Of a stretch of 48,143 bases of DNA, positions 28,782-36,462 are shown in pieces. The DNA is from CAG-177 sp003514385. GTDB taxonomy: Bacteria > Bacillota > Clostridia > Oscillospirales > Acutalibacteraceae. The position numbers and the translations under genes are program-made. The DNA is taken from the NCBI GenBank assembly GCA_051920445.1, contig JBPPLN010000004.1, forward strand, positions 1 to 48,143, read 5' to 3'. The notes below the pieces were generated by a model. The model was not told the DNA's origin. It was given only the letters and a program-made list of their open reading frames with translations, and ran no database searches. How positions within the stretch are numbered: position 1 is the stretch's first letter; each line of letters begins with the position of its first letter.

Positions 28782-29858
28782 TTAAATTGAAAAATCGATC
28801 TTAATGCCGCTTTGATAAGGTTGTGCATTTAATCGCCATTCGTTCTTTCTCACATCAAAAGCATTACCCATTTGTATAATATCAGGATAGTTACTTTCTG
28901 CAATCTTAATAGCGTATTTATCGACTTCGTATGCAAAGTATAAAATGTTCTTAAATCCGAGCTGTTCTAAACAATAGCGACCGGTGGCGATGCCGTCATA
29001 CATTGAGAGAACTACTAAAGGTTCATCTTTTGATATGTCCTTCAGACCGGCTTTAAGAAGATGTATGATTACTTCGGCTGTCCACCCATTGCCAAGCGCC
29101 CGGTAACGCCGGGTGTTGCTGACTGCGGCAGTATAATTATCCGGTAGGGTTTGCAAGCGTTCACATTCAACCGGCGTAAGTTTACGGATTATATAAAGAC
29201 CGTCCGGCAATTTAATTTTACATACTTTATTTTTAACCGTTATTTTTCCGTCCTTCACTTCATAAACCGGGTATTCTCTGTTTTCGTCTGCAAAATAAGC
29301 AACATAGCCGTTCGAGCTTCCGGTGCAGATACAACAGGATTTTCCGTTAATTGAATAGATACGATTTGTTTGACTGGGCGTTCCAAACATACCTAAGCGG
29401 ACAGGTTTATCAAAAATGGGCTCTGCTATCATCGTTCGCTGCTTTCTTTCCAGCGTATTAAGCAATTCAGCGCCGCTGTAAGAAGCAGTAAGGCAATATG
29501 ATTTTTCTTTCCACGATACGCCGTGTTCAAGAATATCTTTTAATACAATATGGCGTTCTTTCGGTAATGAAACAGGCCAGTTACAAACATAAAACCGTTC
29601 CCTGTTCTGTGCGCTCACAAGAGAGCTGTTAATATAAATCAGATCTGCGCCGAGTTCACGGCAAATTTGCTGTTTAATCGGCTGTGCAGCGCTTTTATTA
29701 TTCTCATAGAGAAAAAAATCGGGCTTAAACTTTTCCTTTGCAATTAAGTAATTCTTAAATAACTCCCACCCTTCCCCTTTTGCCTCAATTTCCCTATGCG
29801 CGGTCTGTGCAATGCTCCAAAATGTGCAGGGAGAGCCCCCTAAAAGCAGTTTTTTCAT
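28782..29858 (-). CDS. circularly permuted C5-cytosine DNA methyltransferase
   Basis: This 358-residue protein has the motifs of cytosine-5 methyltransferases in permuted order. The catalytic motif IV, GGSPCTFWS (Cys11), is at the N-terminus, followed by motif VI YENN (about 51-54) and motif VIII AQNRERFYV (about 83-91). LTPVECERLQTLPDNYT and RALGNGW (motifs IX-X) come next. The SAM-binding motif I, VVLSMYDGIATG (about 281-293), and FAYEVDKYA are at the C-terminus. The ATG at 29858 follows GAAAGG; a GTG at 29882 is less likely. There is no cognate nuclease. It probably serves anti-restriction in the leading region. An attenuator-like leader precedes it. Confidence 0.87.
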   Translation of the reverse strand: MKKLLLGGSPCTFWSIAQTAHREIEAKGEGWELFKNYLIAKEKFKPDFFLYENNKSAAQPIKQQICRELGADLIYINSSLVSAQNRERFYVCNWPVSLPKERHIVLKDILEHGVSWKEKSYCLTASYSGAELLNTLERKQRTMIAEPIFDKPVRLGMFGTPSQTNRIYSINGKSCCICTGSSNGYVAYFADENREYPVYEVKDGKITVKNKVCKIKLPDGLYIIRKLTPVECERLQTLPDNYTAAVSNTRRYRALGNGWTAEVIIHLLKAGLKDISKDEPLVVLSMYDGIATGRYCLEQLGFKNILYFAYEVDKYAIKIAESNYPDIIQMGNAFDVRKNEWRLNAQPYQSGIKIDFSI

Positions 29859-29899
29859 TCTTTCTACACCTTTCTTTAACACGACGCAAAAAGGCGTAG

Positions 29900-29940
29900 A
29901 AAAGAGCCTACAACACTATTTGGTCGTGTGTTATAGGCTC
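29900..29940 (-). terminator. attenuator-like terminator upstream of the C5 methyltransferase
   Basis: On the minus strand, GAGCCTATAACAC and GTGTTGTAGGCTC form a 13-bp stem (one mismatch), followed by TTTTCTACG. It lies about 45 bp before the methyltransferase ATG and resembles the hairpin at 5681-5728 in sequence. Confidence 0.7.
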
Positions 29941-29964
29941 AGACTTGCTATGCGGGCTCCGCAT
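29908..29964 (-). CDS. candidate 18-codon leader peptide
   Basis: An ATG at 29964 opens an 18-codon frame (MRSPHSKSEPITHDQIVL). It runs across the 5' arm and loop of the terminator stem and stops in the 3' arm. The ribosome binding site is weak. The arrangement parallels the leader at 5707-5775. Its function in attenuation is inferred. Confidence 0.35.
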   Translation of the reverse strand: MRSPHSKSEPITHDQIVL

Positions 29965-29980
29965 TATTAAAATTTAAAAA

Positions 29981-30045
29981 AGTAACTCAAAAGTTACGCT
30001 GCAGCGGTAGCGATCGGATCCTTGAGGATTTGTCTTTGAATTACA
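29981..30045. repeat. E element, copy 5 (65 bp)
   Basis: AGTAACTCAAAA...TTTGAATTACA, exactly 65 bp, with CGCTGCAGC and GCGATCGG inside. One end has two substitutions. It provides the stop codon of the ArdC-like gene (30041-30043). Confidence 0.8.
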
Positions 30046-31432
30046 AAGTCAATGCTTCTTTTGTCAATGTTGTTGATGATCTTGCCGCAATATTGCTGCA
30101 ATATTTTTGAATTGAATTTGTTTGCTCTGAATTAAAGCCTTGCAATTCATCCATTCTAACGATTGCTGAATTAGGCGATGCTACACCGGGCAGAAACGTT
30201 CCCATTTTTTCAGGAGCACAATGTAAGTGGTTAGTTCCTGTTTTTGTTTCATAACAGGCGTCAAATCGGATATGGTTATTACCGTTATCCTGCCACCGGG
30301 TACAGATAAAAGGTTTTACTTCTCCTTCTATCATATATTTTTGTCCGTTTTCATAATAAGTATCTGCCTCGTCCTGTGTCTGCTTTGCAATATCATCTAT
30401 AGACGAAGTTAATTTCCCGTCTGCATCTCTGAATCGTTTACTAATCGTAGATACTTTTTCTTGAAGTAACGCAACATTTACATAATCAGTCAACTTTTCG
30501 ATATGCTCAAAGTAGGTGTTGGAAACATTATCAAGAATTTCATGTATGTCAAATTTTTCCTCTTTATTATTGTTCAGAGCTTTCTCATTCGCCGCTTTCA
30601 TTTCTTGATATTGTTGTGCGAGGTGATATTTTTGTGTTTCCGTGAAATCAAAGCCAAACCGAGCATTGAACATCAATCCTATGGAATCGGCCTCAAATTC
30701 AATTTGCGGAAGCGAACGATTTATAGAAGTATCTGCATGTAAAATAGCGTGTCCCATTTCATGAAGAGCCACTTCAAGTTTTACGGAATCATCTAATAAA
30801 TCGCTTAGTTCTATCTTGTTCTCAGAGGGCAAAAACTGTCCTCTGAGAGAAATAGAATGTAAGTCCACCGTATTAACAGGACAATTTAATTCATTCTCGC
30901 TGTAGTTTTTCACTCCTTGAAAAATTGCGGCATGCTGGTCGCTCTGATAACCGATATTGAAGAATTTAGGGTATTCTTCGGGCGGTATCGTTGTCTGCGC
31001 AATATCGAATACAGAACCGATTTTATAATTCTTTACTTGGCGGGTCTCGTATTCTTTATTTTTGAGTTTTTCTTTTTCCTCTCTGGTTGCCTCAGAAATT
31101 TTTTTCCATTCATGTTCTGCAACTTTAAAAAGAGTAGTCGTAACCGGCACAAGAATTTTAAGCCCATGCTGACCTTTCTTAACGCTATAACCCTGATCCT
31201 GAAAATATTTATAGCTGCCACAGAATGTAGCATGTGGATTTTGGCCGTAAATCAGCATATTATTTCGTGGGCTGTACTGATAAAATCTACCGGCAAAAGA
31301 ATAGTAGTCGGCAATGGTTTCCGGGCTTAAATTGAATGATTCTCCTATTTCAGTTATGCGCGCGTGCATTTCATCCATTTGTTGTTTTTGCTGCTGCGCG
31401 TATTTTTCTTTATCGAATTTACGGTATGCCAT
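30041..31432 (-). CDS. ArdC-like antirestriction protein with metallopeptidase domain
   Basis: This 463-residue protein has an N-terminal ArdC-type single-strand DNA-binding region (about residues 20-110: YYSFAGRFYQYSPRNNMLIYGQNP...GYSVKKGQHGLKILVPV). A zinc metallopeptidase domain with HEMGHAIL follows at about residues 223-230. ArdC proteins protect incoming plasmid DNA from restriction during conjugation. The C-terminal region is polar and helical, and its stop codon falls in an E element. The start overlaps the stop of the 71-residue gene upstream by one base. With ssb and two methyltransferases nearby it forms an anti-defence region. Confidence 0.85.
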   Translation of the reverse strand: MAYRKFDKEKYAQQQKQQMDEMHARITEIGESFNLSPETIADYYSFAGRFYQYSPRNNMLIYGQNPHATFCGSYKYFQDQGYSVKKGQHGLKILVPVTTTLFKVAEHEWKKISEATREEKEKLKNKEYETRQVKNYKIGSVFDIAQTTIPPEEYPKFFNIGYQSDQHAAIFQGVKNYSENELNCPVNTVDLHSISLRGQFLPSENKIELSDLLDDSVKLEVALHEMGHAILHADTSINRSLPQIEFEADSIGLMFNARFGFDFTETQKYHLAQQYQEMKAANEKALNNNKEEKFDIHEILDNVSNTYFEHIEKLTDYVNVALLQEKVSTISKRFRDADGKLTSSIDDIAKQTQDEADTYYENGQKYMIEGEVKPFICTRWQDNGNNHIRFDACYETKTGTNHLHCAPEKMGTFLPGVASPNSAIVRMDELQGFNSEQTNSIQKYCSNIAARSSTTLTKEALTL

Positions 31433-31647
31433 TATAATACCTCCGCTAACTGAGAGCGAATGTTGTATTGCTCCATAATGGATAATTCTGAAATAGGCGT
31501 TAAATCATCCTCGAACATGGTTTCACCGATTGTTACAAAATCTTCCGGCATTTCGCAATAGTAGAGTTCTCCTAATTCGTCCTCTACTATTGCTTTTCCG
31601 TCGATATATGCAATAATAGTGTTATCTGTTTGAAGTTCATTTCGCAT
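31432..31647 (-). CDS. small acidic hypothetical protein
   Basis: This 71-residue protein is very acidic (VEDELGELYYCEMPEDFVTIGETMFEDDLTPISELS) and coupled to the ArdC-like gene downstream. Small acidic proteins next to anti-restriction genes are sometimes DNA mimics, but no family is recognised. The ATG follows GCGAGGAAACGTCA. Confidence 0.6.
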   Translation of the reverse strand: MRNELQTDNTIIAYIDGKAIVEDELGELYYCEMPEDFVTIGETMFEDDLTPISELSIMEQYNIRSQLAEVL

Positions 31648-31667
31648 TGACGTTTCCTCGCTTTAAT

Positions 31668-33413
31668 TTATGAGAACATAGATTCATCCACGACAACATT
31701 TACAGAGCCGGGCATATAATTTGTACCAGCCTTAAGCATATTCGCTACACGCTGAGTTTCACAATAAATGGTTGCATCAGATTTGATGTAGTGAAATGCA
31801 GCTCTGTCTATTGAAGTAACGCTATCAGGAATGTATATAGCTGCTAAATTACTGCAACTATTAAATGCGCTGCCTCCTATAGAGGAGACATTGTTGGGAA
31901 TGTGGACAGATTGCAGACTGTTGCAGCCATTGAATGCAAAACTTCCTATTGAAGTTACGCTGTCCGGAATTATGATTTCTTTTAACTTGGTGCAATTTGT
32001 AAAAATGTTCATAGGGATTGAAGTTATATTGTTAGGAAGAACAATGTTTGTCAAAGCAGAGCCTGAGAATGCACCAACTCCAAAATCTTCGATGTTGCTT
32101 ATATCAATACTCTCAAATGTAGAACTAGAAAAAGCATACCTGCCGAGTTCTTTAACATTTTTCAAATCAAAAACTTCCAGATTCGGACAATTAGAAAAAG
32201 CATAATGACCTATACTTACAACACTATCAGAAAGTTCTACCGTTTGCAAAGAGTTGCATTTATAAAATGCTTTCTCTGAGACAGAAGTAATACCCTCTTG
32301 AATGATTACGTGTTTTGGCATAGCAACAACATAATCCGTATAATTATCTTCGATAAATTGCATAATTTCAGCGCAATAAGGATCATACCGCCAGTATTTT
32401 TCGTTTGATGTTTCTTCATAGGTAACGCAAAATCCGCATACTGATATTTCACTATCAGAGTCTATAGAATTTTTAACAAACATTTGCTTTTCAGGGAAAA
32501 TAGAGTTTTCTTTCCATTCTATAAAATATTCTTTATCTTTATCCTTTGTAAAAACATCAAATACCATGCGATCCTCTGCAAATACTGGGGTACTATGTCC
32601 GCCAGTGCAAATACCTACATTAGGGAACGTTTCGAGAACTAAATTTTTGATTCCCTCATAATCTATAAGTTCTTTTTGAATATCCGGTTTTATATCTCCT
32701 TCACCGGAAATAACAAAAGTGTCTTCATCTGAAAGTATATAACGAATACCGTTGTATTCGATTACGTTGTCTGACTCTGCTTGAGCAGAACTTACAGCAG
32801 CTCGGCTTTTGATCTTGTTTGCCTGTGTTTCCACTTCAATAGGTGATGTGTTTTTATTTGGCACCATATAATATGCCTTTACATCATCCGCTTCCGTAGC
32901 AGATAGATCATATTCATATAAAGTGGTATAACCGGGCGGCAGCGGATTTTCGTCAAGAGACACATTATAATGCAGTACGCTGCTCCATTCGCCGGCGCTG
33001 AGGGTATCGGTGGATATGGATGTTACCGCGCTGTTTGAATTTTGAAGATCATCGTATGTAAACGTGGTTTTTTCTTGTGTTACCTGAGCAACAATATCAT
33101 CCTTACCGGATTGCTTGAGGGAAATGCTGCTTTCGGGCGTTACCGAAATAAACTCATTGCCGGCAATATCGCCCTCAACAATAACAGCACCCTCACCGGT
33201 ATACTGATTATTCTCATCAGGAGTGCCCGATATTGTTATGTTGGTCGGGAGCCAGACAACCGCTTCGCTTTCAACATTTGCTTTAACGGTCGTGCTGCCG
33301 GTATTGCCCGGGGTGATCTGTTGCGTGTCGGCGGCAAAGGCAGTCACGCCGGTTGATAAGGCAATGGCTGCTGCCATCGTTCCGGCAATTATTTTATTTA
33401 TAAGTTTCTTCAT
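31668..33413 (-). CDS. secreted leucine-rich-repeat (BspA-like) protein
   Basis: This 581-residue protein has a signal peptide (residues 1-28, TAFAADTQ). An N-terminal domain (about 33-155) is shared with the neighbouring 33462-34037 protein. A unique middle region follows, then BspA-type LRR_5 repeats (about 365-560), such as DSVTSIGSFAFNGCNSLQSV and NNVSSIGGSAFNSCSNLAAI. BspA-like repeats mediate adhesion or protein binding at the cell surface. There is no sorting signal, so attachment is unclear. It is the last gene of a three-gene surface operon headed by 34057-34923. Confidence 0.82.
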   Translation of the reverse strand: MKKLINKIIAGTMAAAIALSTGVTAFAADTQQITPGNTGSTTVKANVESEAVVWLPTNITISGTPDENNQYTGEGAVIVEGDIAGNEFISVTPESSISLKQSGKDDIVAQVTQEKTTFTYDDLQNSNSAVTSISTDTLSAGEWSSVLHYNVSLDENPLPPGYTTLYEYDLSATEADDVKAYYMVPNKNTSPIEVETQANKIKSRAAVSSAQAESDNVIEYNGIRYILSDEDTFVISGEGDIKPDIQKELIDYEGIKNLVLETFPNVGICTGGHSTPVFAEDRMVFDVFTKDKDKEYFIEWKENSIFPEKQMFVKNSIDSDSEISVCGFCVTYEETSNEKYWRYDPYCAEIMQFIEDNYTDYVVAMPKHVIIQEGITSVSEKAFYKCNSLQTVELSDSVVSIGHYAFSNCPNLEVFDLKNVKELGRYAFSSSTFESIDISNIEDFGVGAFSGSALTNIVLPNNITSIPMNIFTNCTKLKEIIIPDSVTSIGSFAFNGCNSLQSVHIPNNVSSIGGSAFNSCSNLAAIYIPDSVTSIDRAAFHYIKSDATIYCETQRVANMLKAGTNYMPGSVNVVVDESMFS

Positions 33414-33461
33414 ATCGTTAGATTCCTTTCATTTTATTATTGGCGGACTAATATTTGTTGC

Positions 33462-34037
33462 TTAAGCCTCGACAAGCGATACAGCGTAGCTGTAGCTGCC
33501 CGTCCATTCACCGGCGCTGAGTTCTGTTGCGCTGATATCCGTGGTAGTCTGGGCTATAGCACCATCTTTCAAATCAGAATATGTGAACTCTGTCTTAAGC
33601 TGTGTTACCGTACCGGTTACATCAGCTTTACCGGGCTGTGTGAGCGTAACCGTACTGTCCGGGACAACCGAGACCTTTTCATTGCCGGCGATGTTTCCCT
33701 GTACCTTAACCGGCACGGTGCACTTGTATTCGCCGCTTTCCTGCTTCTCAAGCGTAACCTCAGTCGGTAGCCAAACGATAATATCGCCTTCGACGAGGTC
33801 TCCGTTTTCGTCATAATAGTCAGATCCGCTTGCCTGTGACGCATAGACATCAACGGAATAGGATTTACTTTCCTCAAGAAAATCTGAATGCGGCGTCATA
33901 TTTGATTCTGTAGTATAATCAGATGAGCTTGAGCCTTCTGAATTTTCAACAGCGGCGAATACCTGAAATGCCGACGTGCAGCATATGATGGCAAATGCCA
34001 TCACGGTACATAAAATAGATTGGATTGTTTTTTTCAT
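33462..34037 (-). CDS. secreted protein sharing the N-domain of the LRR protein
   Basis: This 191-residue protein has a signal peptide (about residues 1-29). It carries one domain matching the neighbour's N-terminus: VWLPTEVTL, QGNIAGNEKVSVVPDS, TQLKTEFTYSDL and ATELSAGEWTGSYSYAVSL. The pair suggests duplication of a beta-sandwich domain that forms part of a surface fibre or complex. No anchor motif is present. Confidence 0.75.
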   Translation of the reverse strand: MKKTIQSILCTVMAFAIICCTSAFQVFAAVENSEGSSSSDYTTESNMTPHSDFLEESKSYSVDVYASQASGSDYYDENGDLVEGDIIVWLPTEVTLEKQESGEYKCTVPVKVQGNIAGNEKVSVVPDSTVTLTQPGKADVTGTVTQLKTEFTYSDLKDGAIAQTTTDISATELSAGEWTGSYSYAVSLVEA

Positions 34038-34056
34038 AGCTTTGTCTCCTTAAAAT

Positions 34057-34923
34057 TTATTCAACGATTACGGTAGTGAAAATATTTCCGTCAATCGGGT
34101 TTTCGCTCCCGTCCTCGTTGTAACTGACAGCGTTCAGTCTTAATCGGTACTCACCGGGTGAACTGAGCACGGAATATACATTTAAGTCCGCCTTGTTTCC
34201 CGGCTCGATCAGCCCGGTACTTCCTATATAGACGCCGCTGTCAGTGAATACGTTATATGAAATGCTTTTTTCATTCTTTATGTAGTTTTTCAGTTCTATC
34301 GCGGGGTTGTCTGCTGATACGTGATATTCTCTTTTCACCACGACAGCAAAGTTGCTGCCCGGATCAGGTTCAGCCGGAGCTGCATCGGAATATGGCTGTT
34401 GATCTGCCATAGGCAGCGTTTGTGCCGGACCATCGTTCACCGGGAACAGCAGACATATTAACAGACCGAGCAGAAGTAAAAGCAGGATTAGAAACGGGAG
34501 CAGCGAGAATTTGCAGAGCTTGACAAATTTCTTGCCGCCGACATAGGCATAACCTATGCAGTGATAGAAAGAAAGTTTTTCGTATAAATCGAATTTCTGC
34601 ATCTTGCTCAGATCCAGCGAATCGTCATTGAAAGATTGAACGGTATATACTCCGTCAAGTTCTGTCTGAAAGATACCGATAATATGCTTTCTATACTTTT
34701 TCCCAAGCACCCTTTCCGGATCATCAGCGGTTTCTATATCTTCATAATACTTCTGCTTGATCTTAACAGAGCCGGCAACGGTAACATCGTTTTCTTTGGA
34801 ATACTTTTTAAATTCAGACTTTGATAAATACAGAAAAGGTTTAAAATTCTTTTTTCTGTATTCCTTTGTTTTGTACCGTTCGTTTTTGAATGAACGGACG
34901 GTAAGTACATTATCGTTTATCAT
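34057..34923 (-). CDS. single-pass membrane protein of the surface operon
   Basis: This 288-residue protein has a basic cytoplasmic N-terminal domain (about 1-150). One strongly hydrophobic helix follows (about 151-172, LLPFLILLLLLLGLLICLLF), then an extracellular domain of about 110 residues with EYRLRLNAVSYN. The ATG follows AGAAAGGACAGAAAA. An A palindrome lies 44 bp upstream. It may anchor or export the two secreted proteins downstream. No family is recognised. Confidence 0.68.
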   Translation of the reverse strand: MINDNVLTVRSFKNERYKTKEYRKKNFKPFLYLSKSEFKKYSKENDVTVAGSVKIKQKYYEDIETADDPERVLGKKYRKHIIGIFQTELDGVYTVQSFNDDSLDLSKMQKFDLYEKLSFYHCIGYAYVGGKKFVKLCKFSLLPFLILLLLLLGLLICLLFPVNDGPAQTLPMADQQPYSDAAPAEPDPGSNFAVVVKREYHVSADNPAIELKNYIKNEKSISYNVFTDSGVYIGSTGLIEPGNKADLNVYSVLSSPGEYRLRLNAVSYNEDGSENPIDGNIFTTVIVE

Positions 34924-34966
34924 TTTTCTGTCCTTTCTAAATACTTTTTGTTTAAGATTTAAGGGG

Positions 34967-34980
34967 TGTCAATATTGACA
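34967..34980. promoter_or_regulatory. A palindrome, copy 13
   Basis: A perfect TGTCAATATTGACA with GG/CC arms, 44 bp upstream of the surface operon and 11 nt from E copy 6. Confidence 0.9.
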
Positions 34981-34991
34981 CCTAAATATTT

Positions 34992-35056
34992 TGTAATTCA
35001 TAATCTTGCCTTGAGGAATCCGGATCACAGTTCTTCAGGATAAAAATTGAATTACA
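34992..35056. repeat. E element, copy 6 (65 bp)
   Basis: TGTAATTCATAA...AATTGAATTACA, exactly 65 bp. Its interior is the most diverged. It overlaps the last codons and stop of the HNH gene, as if inserted there. Confidence 0.82.
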
Positions 35057-35646
35057 AAATAGCAGCATACACAGAAAAGAAAAGCTCTTAAAACCCATCG
35101 AAAAACCCATATTAAAGGATATTTCCCCACGATACCGCGCAAAATCCATAGACCGCCTTTGCTTCCTTTTCGACTGTTGCAGCGTTGACAAGCCGGTACT
35201 AAATTTGGGGGATCATTGATATTTTGAATATCGAGCTTAGACAATATTTTTTTATTCAATCGAGCAGTTACAGAATCTTTTTGTATACCTTTGATTGAAA
35301 ACAGATGATCTACCGTGATATTCTCTTTTTTGAAAATTCGTCCGCAGTAGGCGCAATGATAATAGCGGCCTTTATTTAAAAGTCCTTTATTAACCGTAAA
35401 GAAATTCCGGCGATAATCTGAGCTGCGGCGTTCTTCCGGGTATTCGATGATACAAGATAGTTTTGCACGTTGCGCAAATCTTTTAATCTCATCGACATCG
35501 GCTGAATTCTTGGCTTTTAATTTCCACACTCCTGTATATTTACCTGTTTTTTTAAATTCAAATCCTTTTTTTCTTAACTCAAATCGATAAGGATATGTAC
35601 TATGTCTGCCTTGGTTTTTAATCGTAATATATATTTCAGATTTCAT
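35035..35646 (-). CDS. HNH endonuclease with C-terminal hydrophobic tail
   Basis: This 203-residue protein has an HNH core: CAYCGRIF, VDHLFS, then NLVPACQRCNSRKGSKGG. The two CxxC pairs bind zinc, and His and Asn bind metal. The last 30 residues are hydrophobic and basic (IWVFRWVLRAFLFCVCCYFVI), an odd feature that may tether it to the membrane. The final residues and stop come from an E element, so the original C-terminus was probably different. Its role (homing, defence or transfer) is unknown. Confidence 0.8.
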   Translation of the reverse strand: MKSEIYITIKNQGRHSTYPYRFELRKKGFEFKKTGKYTGVWKLKAKNSADVDEIKRFAQRAKLSCIIEYPEERRSSDYRRNFFTVNKGLLNKGRYYHCAYCGRIFKKENITVDHLFSIKGIQKDSVTARLNKKILSKLDIQNINDPPNLVPACQRCNSRKGSKGGLWILRGIVGKYPLIWVFRWVLRAFLFCVCCYFVIQFLS

Positions 35647-35705
35647 TTTTTAAGTAAGAAAACTTTTTACGTGTAAACCTTTTTTATATTTTCGTTATTG
35701 GTAAG

Positions 35706-36179
35706 TCATACATCGCCATTATCTAAAGAAAAATCATAGTTTTCTAAGCCGCTGTAGTCGTTTAGATCGGTGTCGTCATATTCTTCATAATATGAGTTAT
35801 ATAAATCGCTGCCATAATCATTTACAGCGTCAACAGCGGTGCCGACAAGGACGGTAGATGCAATGGTTATGATGATGGTTATGAGAATATTGATAATGAA
35901 GCTCACAAGAGCGCAGATACCGCTGACTTTCGCTGTTTTCGGTTTCTTGTCCTTTTGTGTCAGAAAGATAATTAAACCGGCAAGCGGAATGATAAAAGAC
36001 AGAATGGCTAAACCTACGCTTGCTTTTTCCTCAACCGGTTGCTGCGGAGGATAATAATTCGGATTGGGCGGCTGCGGTGGCTGGTAATTCTGCTGCGGGT
36101 ATGTATTGGCTGTTGGAGGATTTGTATAGTCTGTATTGGTATTGGTCTGGTTAAAATTCTGATTATAGTTGTTTTCCAT
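35706..36179 (-). CDS. Pro/Asn/Gln-rich membrane protein (DUF4190-like)
   Basis: This 157-residue protein has an N-terminal Asn/Gln/Pro/Tyr-rich tail (about 1-50). Two hydrophobic segments (about 55-73 and 84-115) separated by a basic loop (QKDKKPKTAK) follow, then an acidic Asp/Tyr-rich tail. This is the layout of DUF4190-like small membrane proteins. It lies at the downstream end of the transfer operon. Confidence 0.6.
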   Translation of the reverse strand: MENNYNQNFNQTNTNTDYTNPPTANTYPQQNYQPPQPPNPNYYPPQQPVEEKASVGLAILSFIIPLAGLIIFLTQKDKKPKTAKVSGICALVSFIINILITIIITIASTVLVGTAVDAVNDYGSDLYNSYYEEYDDTDLNDYSGLENYDFSLDNGDV

Positions 36180-36192
36180 GTTCGTTCTCCTT

Positions 36193-36462
36193 TTATAAAT
36201 TCAAAAGATTTTTAATTTGTTCAAATTGATCCTGTAATATCTCTTGCATGGCCGTCCTTGTCTGCGGATAAATCAGCGCCAAAAGGCCAATCGCTGCAAG
36301 AATAAGTAGAATAATTGTAGCGGCTTTGCGTATTACAAAGGCTACCGGTGATAGAGTGCCTTTAACGACTACTTTTTTAATTGTCTCTTTGTTTTGTTCG
36401 TTCCGTTTTTTAGCCTCTGCTTCCTGTATGCCTTTGACAAGCCCGGTTTCAAATTTTTTCAT
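36193..36462 (-). CDS. small single-pass membrane protein
   Basis: This 89-residue protein has a charged N-terminal half and one transmembrane helix (about 48-66, ATIILLILAAIGLLALIYP), then an amphipathic tail. It overlaps the CpaE-like gene by 4 bp (ATGA), so it is co-translated. Function is unknown; an accessory transfer component is likely from context. Confidence 0.58.
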   Translation of the reverse strand: MKKFETGLVKGIQEAEAKKRNEQNKETIKKVVVKGTLSPVAFVIRKAATIILLILAAIGLLALIYPQTRTAMQEILQDQFEQIKNLLNL

